A model generated the notes under the pieces. That model made no database searches. It saw nothing but the letters and a program-made list of their open reading frames with translations, and had not been told where the DNA came from. DNA of 64,000 bases. Origin: JAKVCB01 sp963578605. GTDB lineage: Bacteria > Planctomycetota > Planctomycetia > Pirellulales > Lacipirellulaceae. Shown in pieces: positions 1-12,100 of the stretch. The translations under genes and the position numbers were made by a program. The stretch covers positions 1 through 64,000 of the forward strand of contig CAUZEA010000001.1 of the NCBI GenBank assembly GCA_963578605.1. The letters are read 5' to 3'. Within the stretch, counting starts at the first letter, position 1. Every line of letters begins with the position of its first letter.

Positions 1-126
1 TTGGTGACGACGTGGCGAGAGATTCTTGCAATCAAGAAGAAACAGTCGGTCGATCCCGGCTATCAGTACGTAGCGAGATTGCCGACCGCTGCCGCGGTCG
101 AACCTTTTGAAGAGAAAACCCGATAG
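1..126 (+). CDS. C-terminal end of an unidentified protein (partial)
   Basis: The first frame is open from base 1 and stops at TAG 124-126, giving 41 residues that end in EEKTR. The gene begins left of the window, so the product cannot be named. The piece is short and polar with a basic stretch (IKKKQ) and no recognisable motif. It converges on the FG-GAP gene at 137 with only ten bases between the two stop codons, which leaves no room for a conventional hairpin terminator. It could also be a chance open frame. Confidence 0.4.
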   Translation: MVTTWREILAIKKKQSVDPGYQYVARLPTAAAVEPFEEKTR

Positions 127-136
127 CCGGATCTAA

Positions 137-2749
137 TCAGCCCTCACGCCGCTCTCTCCGCCAAAACAGGCCCACCAGGCCTGTCGTAAACAGCAAGCCG
201 GCTGTCGGCTCGGGAACCGCGGCCCCACTACCGGTACCGACCACATTGCCGAACCGGTCTTTCCAGAAGATGTAGTCGTCCTGGTCAACATCCAGATCGC
301 CATCACCGTCGGCACGCAGGTCCACTAGCGAGCCAAGCGTATCGTGCCAGATGGTGTAATCGGCTGCGTCGACAACGCCGTTGCCGTTGTAATCGCCGTT
401 GCCCACCACCACGCTCTCAGCCTGGCCGTAGACCAGGTAGTTCTCGCCCCGACCGGTGCCAGTCCCATCCGCAGTGAACGCCCCGATCAAGAAATCGGCC
501 ACCCCGTCGTCATTGATATCGCCCGCGCCCGAGATAGCGCGGCCGGAACGGCCAAAGTCCTCAACCCCCTCGAAGGCGGCTCCGGCCAACGTGCTACCCA
601 CGTCGGCCAGGTCCAGCGAGCCGGAGAGTGGGCTGCTGTCCGGCTGGCCGTAGACCAGGTAGCTCTCGCCTCTGTTAGGCCAGCCACCCGGCGCGTGCCA
701 TGCCCCGATTACAATATCGTCCTGCCCGTCGTTATTGACATCGCCCGCGCCCGAAACGCCGCTGCCGGCGTGGTCACCGCTCAACGCGCCGTTGAAGGTG
801 GCCCCTTCCAACGTGTCACCCACGTCGGCCAGGTCCAGCGAGCCGGAGAGTGGGCTGCTGTCGGGCTGGCCGTAGATCAGGTAGGTCTCGCCATGGCCGT
901 TCGCATACTTTGCTCCGATCAAGAGGTCATCCAATCCGTCGCCGTTAACATCACCTGCGCCAGAGACGGACAAGCCGGCAAAGCCATTGTCCACTTTCCC
1001 GTTGAAGGTGGCTCCGGCTACCGCGTCCCCCACGTCGGCCAGGTTGATGGAGCTCGAGAGCGGACTGCTGTCCGGCTGGCCGTAGACCAGGTAGTTCTGG
1101 CCCCGGTTGCTATTCACGCGCCCTGACCCGATCAAGATATCGTCGATCCCGTCGCCGTTCACGTCGCCCGCGCCAGAGACGGCGAGCTCACCGTGAATCC
1201 CGTGGAAGATGACCCCGGCCACCTCGGCCCCCACGTTGTGCAGCTCCAGCGAGCCGGAGAGTGGAAGTGCACCGGCGTCCGGCTGGCCGTAGATCAGGTA
1301 GCCCTGGCTCATACCCAATCCCGCGATCAAGAGATCGGCCTGCCCGTCGCCGTTCACGTCGCCCGCGCCCGAAACGGAGTAGCCGGACTGGTCGCTGTCG
1401 GCAGCGCCGTTAAAGGTGGCTCCCGCCACCGTACCCCCCACGTCGGCCAGGTTGACGGCACCCGAGAGCGGGCTGCCGCCCCCCTTTCCATAAACCAGGT
1501 AGGTCTCGCCCCGGTCGCTGCCGGCCGCATTCGCGCCCCATGCCCCGATCAAGACATCGGCCAGCCCGTCGCCGTTGACATCGCCCGCACCGGAAACGGA
1601 ACGGCCGGCCTGATCGTCGTCGGCAATCCCTTTGAAGGTGGCGCCGAGAATTCCATTCGACGTATAGCTCACCGCATCCACGAAAGCCGTCATCCGAGCA
1701 TTTCCAGCGCCATTGAATCCACCGCCGATGCCGAATGCGTCGGCCGTGAACACCTGTCCTGCGCTGAGCGCATCCGTTGTGCTGGTGGATACGACCGCGC
1801 CGGTAAGCTGCTGAGTCAGCGTCGCTGTCAACTGCCTTGTACCGGGATCGTAGGCGTAATTGAAATTGTAAGCGCCGTTTGGCGTTACGACCTGGTCACC
1901 AGTGTGCTGCGATCCGCCATCGCCTCGGACACGAGCCATGAAACGGAAGTTGCTGGAATTCGATTCTCGCAGCATGAATCCGCCATGATTGTTCTCGTAC
2001 CCAGTTGCGGTCGATGCCTCCATGTGCCCTACAAAGGTGTCGTTGTCGGCGAAGGGAGCACTGACGTACAACTCACCGGAGCCACTGAACCCATCGGCAC
2101 CGTTGACGGTACCAATAGAGGTGTCGGCGTAGTAACTGCGGGTAGGTGTTCGCTCGAAAATACCGCCTGCCTCGCCCGAACCGCTAGCTCCGGCCGTGTT
2201 GTTGCTGTCGCTGTAGCCGTATGGACCCCAACCGGCTGGAGGAGCTGCGTTACCCGCACCAATCCAACCACCAGCCGATGCGGCCGCTTCCGAGTCGAAG
2301 CTCTGCGACTCCACCGCCAGGTCGAGCGAGCCGGAGAGCGGGTTGGTGCCCCCACGGCCGTAGACCAGGTAGGTCTCGCCCCGGTTGGTTCCGCCCGCAT
2401 CCGCACCGTATGACCCGATCAGGAAATCGTCTATCCCGTCGCCGTTGACATCGCCCGCACCGGAGACGGAAAGGCCGGTAAAGTCATTATTGGCAACTCC
2501 GCTGATGGTGGCCCCCGCCACGGTGTTCCCCAAGTCGGCCAGCTTCAGCGAGCCGGCAAGCGGTTCCGCCAGCACCCTTGGAGCAGCCAGTCCGACTGCC
2601 AGGCCCAGCATCCCGGCAGCCGCCAGGGAGACTCCGCCCATGCGCCAAAACCGCAGTGCACGTGCGTGGCGAAATGTGTGGCGATAAACCGCAAGAGAAC
2701 GATCGAACCGAGAATTTGTGACCGGAGTGTGCTGTCGCCACATACGCAT
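137..2749 (-). CDS. Secreted FG-GAP repeat protein with inserted domain, dockerin and PEP-CTERM tail
   Basis: This 870-residue exported protein has a long arginine-rich N-region followed by a hydrophobic signal segment (about residues 36-62). Seven FG-GAP/integrin-alpha-like repeats follow, each with a calcium-loop core such as GDVNGDGIDDFLIG, and they should fold as a beta-propeller. Near the C-terminus is a dockerin-like pair of EF-hand loops (DYNGNGVVDAADYTIW and a second copy), then VPEP, a hydrophobic helix and an RRERREG basic end. That is a PEP-CTERM sorting signal for exosortase processing. A segment of about 220 residues (bases ~1650-2320) interrupts one repeat. The ATG at 2749 has AAGGA about nine bases upstream. 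It is a paralogue of the gene at 12290-15493. The ligand is unknown; a surface or matrix role is inferred. Confidence 0.85.
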   Translation of the reverse strand: MRMWRQHTPVTNSRFDRSLAVYRHTFRHARALRFWRMGGVSLAAAGMLGLAVGLAAPRVLAEPLAGSLKLADLGNTVAGATISGVANNDFTGLSVSGAGDVNGDGIDDFLIGSYGADAGGTNRGETYLVYGRGGTNPLSGSLDLAVESQSFDSEAAASAGGWIGAGNAAPPAGWGPYGYSDSNNTAGASGSGEAGGIFERTPTRSYYADTSIGTVNGADGFSGSGELYVSAPFADNDTFVGHMEASTATGYENNHGGFMLRESNSSNFRFMARVRGDGGSQHTGDQVVTPNGAYNFNYAYDPGTRQLTATLTQQLTGAVVSTSTTDALSAGQVFTADAFGIGGGFNGAGNARMTAFVDAVSYTSNGILGATFKGIADDDQAGRSVSGAGDVNGDGLADVLIGAWGANAAGSDRGETYLVYGKGGGSPLSGAVNLADVGGTVAGATFNGAADSDQSGYSVSGAGDVNGDGQADLLIAGLGMSQGYLIYGQPDAGALPLSGSLELHNVGAEVAGVIFHGIHGELAVSGAGDVNGDGIDDILIGSGRVNSNRGQNYLVYGQPDSSPLSSSINLADVGDAVAGATFNGKVDNGFAGLSVSGAGDVNGDGLDDLLIGAKYANGHGETYLIYGQPDSSPLSGSLDLADVGDTLEGATFNGALSGDHAGSGVSGAGDVNNDGQDDIVIGAWHAPGGWPNRGESYLVYGQPDSSPLSGSLDLADVGSTLAGAAFEGVEDFGRSGRAISGAGDINDDGVADFLIGAFTADGTGTGRGENYLVYGQAESVVVGNGDYNGNGVVDAADYTIWHDTLGSLVDLRADGDGDLDVDQDDYIFWKDRFGNVVGTGSGAAVPEPTAGLLFTTGLVGLFWRRERREG

Positions 2750-3150
2750 CTTTGTTGTCCTTATGTGATTACCGGTCTATCTCATTCGCCGCGCGTCGTG
2801 CTCTCAAGAAGTGAGCCGCCGGAGGCCCGAATCGGCCACAGAATACCACCCCTTTTTGAGCCTACTACGACTTATGCCGAATGTCAATAGGGTTAACTAT
2901 AAAAATAGTATTTTTTAAGACTGCTGTGGCTTACGTCCAATTTCAATCTTCCCGGTAACGTTTCGAGAATGCAGTGTTCGGAGCAAAAGGCCTCCCTTGG
3001 AGCGCCGCTTTCCGGACATTACAAAACGACCGCGGAATAGAACTCGGCGGCAATGGGGTTTGTGGCCCCACGGTCAGCGATGCGGTTCACCCACCGACAC
3101 GGTTTTGGCCCTGGGCACCACCCGGTTTTTGGCGGGGCCTCGGCAAGTCG
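2750..3150. other. Intergenic region between two surface-protein genes
   Basis: About 400 bases lie between the end of the giant beta-helix gene and the start of the FG-GAP gene, both on minus. The stretch holds the minus-strand leader and promoter-like sequence of the FG-GAP gene and an AT-rich segment around 2890-2925. The remainder (about 2930-3150) holds nothing I can recognise; short plus-strand open frames there have no signal or family resemblance. Confidence 0.5.
2859..2887 (-). promoter_or_regulatory. Sigma70-like promoter for the FG-GAP gene
   Basis: On minus, TTGACA (2887-2882) is followed by 17 bases and TAGGCT (2864-2859), a perfect -35 with a weak -10. It lies about 110 bases before the ATG at 2749. 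The paralogous gene at 15493 has a similar element (TTGATA, 17 bases, CATACT) in sequence that aligns with this leader, and both are followed by AAA and a GGGGTGG block. Conservation between paralogues supports a functional element, though it could simply reflect shared ancestry. Confidence 0.45.
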
Positions 3151-6100
3151 TCAAACTGGTAACGGCTGTGAGGCTGTCGCGCGAGTTCGACGTGGTCCAG
3201 GCGCAGCAACTACCACAGCCAGCAGTCCTGCGATGACCAGAACCACCGAGGTCGGTTCGGGAACCGCGACCCTGCTGCCGGTGCCGACCACGTTCCCAAA
3301 CCGGTCGTTCCAGAAAACGTAGTCGGCCTCGTCGACCATACCATCACCAGTGCCATCGGCACGCAGGTCCAGTTGCGAGCCGAGCGTATCACGCCAGACG
3401 GTGTAATCGGCGGCGTCGACAACGCCATCGCCGTTGTAATCGCCAGTGCCCAGCGGCGCACACGCACAAAGGGATCCGTCGACTAAAAGTTGCGAGGTGT
3501 CCCACACCAGGCCGCCGTCCAGCACGGGCAGGTTCATTGCCGAAAAACTTCCCGACAGGGTAGCGAAGTCGAAAATGTCGAAAGTATCGCCACTGCCGGG
3601 AGTGAAACCGTTAATCAACATCACCTCCAGCATACCGTCCAGATTGGTAGTACCCGTCATGACCAGTTTGTCATGCTCCACGCCGGGCACCAGGCCGCCG
3701 AGTTCCATGGCCAGCGTCGCGCTGCTGCCAAAGGCGGTATCCGTTAAGTGGGCGATCGCGGGGCTGTGCCCGGGACTGTAGGTGCCATCGAACTGGGCAT
3801 TGGTGAAGCCACCTGTACCCGAGACGGTGTAACCGGCGTCAAATACCAATCGTCCCCCCACGTCCGGACTGTCGCCGTACACATTGCCGTCGTTGACCAC
3901 ATCACCAGTCACAAGACCACGGCCTGCCAGGCTCTTACCCTGTTCGATCAACAGGCCACCCGGCGCAACCAGTGTTCCTCCGTCCGATTCACTGCCCAGG
4001 TCGGTAAGCGATCCCAGTACGGCGATGTCCTGGTCGTGAATGGTTACCGTGTGGGTGTCGACGATGAGGTCACCATCACTGAAGAAACCGGCAACACTTG
4101 TTGCACTACCCAGATTCAGATCACCTGATGCCGCGATCGTAGAACCGAATCCAGCGGCCAGCTTCGCGTCGACGGTACCCGAACCTGCCAGTACGCTTCC
4201 GCCACGGAGATAAACGCCGTTGGCGGCATGAAGTGTTCCGTCCTCGAGCGTGGTCACCGAGCCCAGGTTGGCAAAACCCTTCGTGTTGAGCGTGACATCG
4301 TGAATGCCGACCGACAAAACACCTTGGTGGTCAAAGCCGCCATAGCCAGTGGCATCGCCAATCGAAAGCGGTCCCGTGGCCACAATGTTCGAGGTCATCA
4401 GTCCTCCAACCTTTGCGGTGACCTGGCCCGTGGCGTTGAGCACGGCGCCGGACTCAATCGTCAACTGGCCACTGGAGAATTCTCCGGTGGTGGTCATTGC
4501 CGCGGAACTTTGTACGGTTGTGGTGTGGTCTACTTTCAACGTCTGGTCGGCATTGAGGGTTAACAGTTCGCCAAAGGTGCCACCGGGTCCGACGGTCAGA
4601 CCACTGGGACCGGTTAGTTGCAGGGTGCCGTTGACCCAGTTGAAGGTTCCACCGCCGGTGTAATTTAGCGATCCGGTGATAAGCATACCGTTGTCGAGGT
4701 TAACGGTGTCCCAGATCTTCAGCGCACCACCAACCCGCACCTGGCCGCTGCCGGTAATGGTCAGCGTACCACTACCACCGGCAGAGACAGAACTGCCACC
4801 CACGACCAGGTCACCTGCGTTGGTCCACTGGGAACTGGCACCGGTCACTGTTACCTGGCCGGCCGAACCGGTGGCGACGCCGACCGAGCCGTTGACGTTC
4901 GAAACCACTCCTCCATCGGCCACGCTTAGCGTACCGCTGCCGGAACCACCCACGAGCAGGTCACCTGCGTTGGTCCACTGGGAACTGGCACCGGTCACCG
5001 TGACCTGGCCGACCGAACCGGTGGCGTCGCCGATCGAGCCGTTGACGCTCGAAACCAATCCACCATCGGCTACGGTGATCGTACCGCTACCGCCCAACCA
5101 CGTCTCATTGGGCTGCGACGCATAACCGGCGATGTGAAGGTCGGCCGTGTTGATCCACTTTGATTCCGACCCCGAAATGGTCGCCGTGCCGGTTGCACCT
5201 TTTGTGGGACCAATGAAGCCAGCTGTGCTCGAAACCGATCCTCCATTCGTCACGTTGAGCGTTCCACTGCAACCGGGCCCACCTTGATTCACGCAGTCGG
5301 CGATCATCAGTTCGTCTGAATTGGTCCAGACTGAGCCGGGACCCGTGACGGTCACCTCTCCAGTTCCATGGAACTGACCAGCAATCACACCGGTAGTATT
5401 CGACACAGCGCCTCCGTCGGCAATCTCGAGCGTGCCACTTCCCGTAAAGCCCACGCTCAACCAACCGGCATTGGTCCACGTAGAGTCAGCACCGGTCACC
5501 GTGACCGCACCAGTTGTTTCGTACTCACGACCAATGTAGCTGCTGAGATTGGAGACGCTGCCTCCCGACTCCACGCTCAGTGTTCCGGTTTCGTTGTAAC
5601 CGACGGTAAGATTTCCCGTCAGTCCCGTGGTTGTCGCGCCATCGATGATCCGCAGCGTCGGGTTGTCTGTCGCTGTGCCGCCGTCAACCTGGAACGTTGG
5701 CGTACCCGGGTTGAACGTTCCGCCGTCGACGGTCAGTGCGCCACCGGTAAACGTAAAACTGTTAGCTGCCGTAAAACTGTCATCTGCCGTAACGTCGAAC
5801 GACCCGGTGTTCAACGATCCACCTTCGAGCGTCAGCCGTCCGGTGTTGTGTAAATCGATTGTGCCCGCAACCTCCACCAGGCCGCCATTGCTGACAGTCA
5901 ACTCGGCGCGGACCGCGGCCCCCGGTTGATTTTGACCAATCGCCAGATCCTTGGCATTGGTCCACTTCGATCCAGGTCCGGTGACAAGGACCGTTCCACT
6001 TGATGATTCACCGTAGGCGATATAACCATAGTCGTTCGTCACGGCCCCGCCGTCGGCGACCTCAAGGCTGCCGGCGCCCTCGTAGCCAACGTACAGGTTG

Positions 6101-9100
6101 CCGTCGTCCTGCCCCACCGGATATCCTCCCTGGTCCAAAATCAAATCGCCTTCGGTGGTCCACGTTGAGTCAGTGCCGGTCACCGTAGCGGCACCGGTGG
6201 CCCCAGCCACATAACCGAGATAGGTCATGTGGCTGCGGACCGCGCCGCCATCATCGACATCCACGGAACCGTTGCCGTTTGGTCCCACCTGATCACTACC
6301 GACGTAAAGGGTGCCGACGTTGTCCCATGTCGAGTGATTCCCGCTGACCGTTACGATGCCGGCCGAACCACTGGTATTCCCATATGGCAAGTCACCAATG
6401 CCGATGAAGCTATCCTGGCTGACCAATTGTGCTCCAGAATCAATGTTGACCGTGCCATTGCCACCGCTACCACCGACGGTCAACGGACCACTGAACCAAT
6501 GTGAAGGTTGGTAGACCGGTTCGAACAAGCCCGAAACCGTCACCAGACCAACGGGGTTGCTGTATTCGTCGCCGACGCCAATGGCGGCCGAGTTGGAAAA
6601 CAACGTCCCACGGGAGGCCACATGCAACGTTCCGCGATTTCTGTGACCTACCTGCAAGTGATCAAATGACCCTTGAGCGCCCTCGACGAGTTGCAGCGTC
6701 GGGTTGCGCGCCATGTCGGGCCCGTCGAGTCCGGATAGGAAATCGAAATTAACAGCGGGACCCGTTTCACCATGAATGGTCAGGGTTCCATCGACAAAAT
6801 CGATAGCCCCGTCCAAATAATGGGCCGTCAGGGAGCCGCCGTCCAGCAGCACATGACCGGTGCTGCCAACCATGACGGTCTCTGTGACGTTCACGGCACC
6901 GCTATCGAGGATATTGAGGGTGCCGCTGCCGCCGTCGTCTAACCCACGGTGTCTACCCACGTTCAGATGACCGGTGACGGTCCACGTGGAACCAGGGCCA
7001 GTAACTGTTGCAACACCCGTGGCACCAGGCTCAGGGTTCGCGGTATAGGTCTGTTTGAAACTGGCGATGGAACCATTGACGCTTGAAACCGCTCCACCAT
7101 TGGCCACGGTGAGCGTACCGCTGCCTCCCAGCTGCGACTGATCGATTAGCGGATCACCGGCGATGTAAAGCTCGCCTGTGTTGATCCACGATGAGCCGGG
7201 ACCCGAGATGGTCACCTCGCCGGTGGCGTCTTTGAGTCGGCCGATATAACCGGCTGTGTTCGATACCGATCCGCCGTTTGTCACTTCGAGCGTTCCGATG
7301 CTGCCTTGCCCGCCACTCGCAACGTACAGGTTCTCGGTGTTGGTCCACGTCGATCCGGGTCCACTGACGGTCACCTGTCCGCTCGAATAGTTATTGGCGC
7401 CGAGTTTACCGCTGGTGTCGGACACGGCGCCACCGTCGGTGATGTTGAGTATGCCACTGCCATGGTAGCCGACGTTCAATAGACCGATGTTGGTCCAGCG
7501 TGAACCGACGCCTGCGACTGTTACTGTACCCGTTGCGCTACTCGTATTGTGACCATAGTAACCGAGGTATGCGGTGGCACTCGCCACGACGGCGCCGCTC
7601 TCAATATCGACCGTCGCAGCATCTCCGGTATAGTAACCCACGGTAAGGGTGAGATTGTCGGTAAGGCCGTTGTTGCTTGCGCCGTTGACAAACCGCAGCG
7701 TTGGATTGTCCGTTGCACTATTGCCGTTGATCGTGAAGTTGGAGGTACCCGGATCGAACGTACCGCCGTCGACCGTCAGGACGCCGTCCCTGAAGTGGAA
7801 GGCACCTCTCTGGGCATTGTCCCACGACTGGGTATGGATCGTGCCACCGTCGAGGGTGATGGTGCCGGTGCTGTGGAGCCTGGTCATTCCGGTCACGTCG
7901 ACCAGGCCGCCGTCGGTAACGTTCAGCGTGCCGTCACTGACGGTGAGGTTGCCATCGAAGGTGTTGGCGCCGCTGAGCGTTTGCGCGCCGGCGCCGGTCT
8001 TGGTGACATTGCCCGCTTCACTGATCGCGCCCGAGAAGGTCCCGCCCCCGCCGCCAGCTCCGATGGTCAGGTTACCGCCACCGAGGGTAACCGAACCGGA
8101 TCCGGCCACCCCGCCTATAGTTTCATCGTTGCCGTCCAGGTCCAGCGTGCCGCCACTGACGGTCAGGTCGCTCGTGTCGGGCAGGACGCCGGCGGCTCCG
8201 AGCTGCAGCGTGCCGCTGGTGACAAGGGTGGATCCGCTGTAGGTGTTGGCCCCGCTGAGGATCAGCGTGCCGCCGTTGACAGTGAGGTCGCCACCGAAGG
8301 TGTTGGCGCCCGAGACTGTTTGCGTACCGGCGCCGGTCTTGGTGACATTGCCCGCTTCACTGATGACGCCCGAGAAGATCCCGCCACCGCCGCCAGCTCC
8401 GATGGTCAGGTTACCGCCACCGAGGGTGAGTGGACCGGAGCCGGCCAGCGCGCCTATGGTTTCATCGTTGCCGTCCAGGTCCAGCGTGCCACCACTGACG
8501 GTGAGGTCGCTCGTGTCGGGTACGACGCCGGCGGCTCCGAGCTGCAGTGTGCCGCTGGTGACAATGGTTGATCCGCTGTAGGTGTTGGCCCCGGACAGTG
8601 TAAGTACACCGCCGTCGACGGTGAGGTTGCCAGCAAAGGTGTTGGATCCGGAGAGCGTTTGCGTACCGCTGCCGGACTTGGTGAAGTTGCCCGATCCACT
8701 GATGACGCCCGAGAAGGTGCCCGACCCGTTGCCGGCCCCCACGGTGAGGTCTCCGCCACCGAGCGTCACCGATCCGGATCCGATCACCGCGTCGATGGTT
8801 TCATTGTTGCCGCCCAGATCCAGCGTGCCATCGGCGGTGACATCGCTGGCATCGGGTATGACGCCGGCAGCTCCGAGCTGCAGTGTGCCGCCGACGATGT
8901 TCGTCAATCCACTGTAAGTGTTACCGCCACTGAGTATCAGCGCGCCGCCACTGACGGTGAGGTTGCCATCGAAAGTGTTGGCGCCGGTGAGCGTTTGCGC
9001 GCCGCTGCCGGACTTGTTGACGTTGCCCGCTTCACTGATAACGCCCGAGAAGGTGCCCGACCCGTTGCTCGACCCCACGGTGAGGTCGCCGCCACCGAGG

Positions 9101-12100
9101 GTGACCGAACCAGATCCGGCCAGCGCGCCTATGGTTTCATGGTTGCCGTTGAGGTCCAGTTTGCCATCGGCCGTGACGTCGCTCGCATCAGGCAGGACTT
9201 CGGCCGCCCCGGCCTGCACTGTTCCGCTGACGATGTTCGTCAATCCGCTGTAAGTGTTATCGCCGCTGAGTATCAGCGTGCCGCCACTGACGGTGAGGTT
9301 GCCAGCGAAGGTGTTGGCGCCGGTGAGCGTTTGCGCGCCGGTGCCGGTCTTGGTGACGTTGCCCGCTTCACTGATGACGCCCGAGAAAGTGCCCGACCCG
9401 TTGCTCGACCCCACGGTGAGGTCTCCGCCACCGAGCGTCACCGATCCGGATCCGGCCAGCGCATCGATCGTTTCGTGGTTGCCGCCGAGGTCCAGCGTGC
9501 CCTCGACGGTCAGGTCGCTCGCGTCGGGTATGACGCCGGCGGCTCCGAGCAGCAGTGTGCCGCTGCCGACAAAGGTGGATCCGCTGTAGGTGTTGGGCCC
9601 GCTGAGTATCAGCGTGGGGCCGCTGGTGTCCAGCGCGCCGCCACTGACCGTGAGATTCCCATCGAAGGTGTTGGCCCCGCTGAGCGTTTGCGTGCCGGCG
9701 CCGGTCTTGGTGACGTTGCCCGCTTCACTGATGACGCCCGAGAAGGTGCCCGACTCGTTGCTCGACCCCACGGTGAGGTCTCCGCCGCCAAGTGTCACCG
9801 ATCCGGATCCAGCCAGCGCGCCTATGGTGTCATTGTTGCCGTTAAGGTCCAGTTTGCCATCGGCCGTGACGTCGCTCGCATCAGGTATGACGCCGGCAGC
9901 TCCGAGCTGCAGTGTGCCGCCGACGATGTTCGTCAATCCACTGTAAGTGTTACCGCCGCTGAGTATCAGCGTGCCGCCACTGACGGTGAGGTTGCCAGCG
10001 AAGGTGTTGGCGCCGGTGAGCGTTTGCGCGCCGGTGCCGTTCTTGGTGACGTTGCCCGACTCACTAATGACGCCCGAGAAGATCCCCGACCCGTTGCTCG
10101 ACCCCACGGTGAGGTCGCCGCCACCGAGGGTGACCGATCCGGATCCAGCCAGACCGTCGATGGTTTCATGGTTGCCGCCCAGATCCAGTTTGCCATCGGC
10201 CGTGACGTCGCTCGCATCAGGCAGGACTTCGGCCGCCCCGGCCCGCAGGATTCCATTGACGATGTTCGTCAATCCGCTGTAAGTGTTACCGCCGCTGAGT
10301 ATCAGCGTGCCACCGTTGACGGTGAGGTCGCCACCGAAGGTGTTGGCTCCCGAGACTGTTTGCGTACCGGCGCCGGTCTTGGTGACATTGCCCGATCCAC
10401 TGATGACGCCTGAGAAGGTGCCCGACCCGTTGCTCGACCCCACGGCGAGGTCGCCGCCACCGAGAGTGACCGATCCGGAGCCAGCCAGCGCGCCTATGGT
10501 TTCATTGTTGCCATTAAGGTCCAGCGACCCATCGGCCGTGACGTCGCTGGCATCGGGTAGCACTCCGGCCGCCCCGGCCTGCAGTACTCCGCTAACGATG
10601 TTCGTCGATCCGGTGTAGGTGTTAGAGCCACTGAGTATCAGCGCGCCGCCACTGACCGTGAGATTCCCATCGAAGGTGTTGGCCCCGCTGAGCGTTTGCG
10701 TACCGGCGCCGGACTTGTTCACGTTGCCCGCTTCACTGATCACACCCGAGAAGGTATCGCCACCGTTGGCAGCCCCAATGGTCAGGTTACCGCCACCGAG
10801 GGTAACCGAACCGGAACCGGCCAGCGCGTCGATCGTTTCGTGGTTACCGCCCAGGTCCAGCGTGCCATCGGCCGTAACGTCGCTGGCATCGGGGAGGCTG
10901 CCGCCGTTGAGCTGGAGGGTTTGAGATTCCGTGAGGATCACGCCAAGAGGGTTACTCCAGCTACCGCCGCTGTTGAGCACGACCGTACCGCTTTGCCAGT
11001 CAAAAGTGCCTTCGTTGGTAAAATCGCCGCCCAACTGCAGTGAGCTTGCCAAACCGCTGAGCGTAAGGGTACTGCCCGAGTAGATCTTGGTAGCGCCGTC
11101 GACCGAAAGCGTACCACCCTCCAGCACCGAAACATTGGCCGTCCCACCACTCGAGTAGGAACTGCCGCCGAGGTACAACGAGCCGTTGTTGTTCCAGGTG
11201 GACTCGTTTCCTGTAATCGTAACGGTGCCGCTAGAGTTAGGTTGATAACCGACGTAACCGGTCGTATTGGAAACCAGGCCACCCAGCTCAACGGCGAGGA
11301 TACCATTGCCCGAGGAGCCCACATAAAGATTGCTCGAATTGTCCCAATGTGAATCCGTCCCGGTGACCGTAGCCATCCCCGTTGAGCTGGATCGGGTACC
11401 TATGGAACTGTGGGCATTGGAGACCACGCCTCCCCCCTGAACTTGGAGCGTGCCGTCGCCATCGTAGCCTACGCGTAGTGGCCCCGAGTTATTCCACTGG
11501 GAACCTTCGTCGATGACGGTCGCCGTGCCATTGGAGCCCAAAGAGTAACCAATGTAGCCGACACTGCCAGAAACCACGCCCCCTGTCTTGACCGTGAGTT
11601 TTCCCTGTGTGCTCGATCCAACGTACAAGTTCGACAACGTGGTACTGGCCGTGTTGGCAATCGCCAATTCAGGCAGATCGGTTGCCGCTAGGCCGTCAAT
11701 GGTGAAATTGGTGGTGCCTGGATCAAAAGAACCACCCACGCCGTTGACCGTTAACGTGCCGTCATGAAAGTTCAATGTGCCCAGATCGGTATTATTAAAT
11801 GAACCGGTGGTCAGGCTGCCACCGTCGAGGTTGATGATTCCCGTGGACCATAGCTTGGTGGTACTCAAGACAGTTACCAGACCACTGTCGTAAAGGTTCA
11901 ATGTTCCGCTGCCACCGACTTCGGAATCATGTCCGCCGATGGTCAGAGAATTCGAGTTGGTCCACTCGGAATCCGCTCCGGTAACGGTTGCCTCGCCCGT
12001 TGAGCCGGAATATTTTCCGACGTAACCGTAGGTATTGGAGACCGCGCCTCCCGCCTCAACGTTCAGCGTACCGTTGCCGTTGTTGCCCACATTTAACATG

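Noticed and set aside
344..2413. Long plus-strand frames opposite the FG-GAP gene (344-1126 and 1193-2413)
   Set aside because: The repeats of the real gene on minus repeat their shadow in the other strand (VDQVxLAPV and similar). This is the echo of codon-periodic repeats, not a second coding region.
8659..10413. A 584-residue plus-strand open frame through the repeat array, and similar plus-strand frames on either side
   Set aside because: It is opposite the giant gene. The 336-base period is a multiple of three, so any stop-free frame of one unit stays open through all units. Composition is arginine/alanine-rich with no signal or family match, and starts have no ribosome sites.
7890..10930. 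Regular spaced repeats that could suggest a CRISPR array
   Set aside because: The period is 336 bases with coding sequence throughout and no short repeat/variable spacer pattern. It is a protein repeat.
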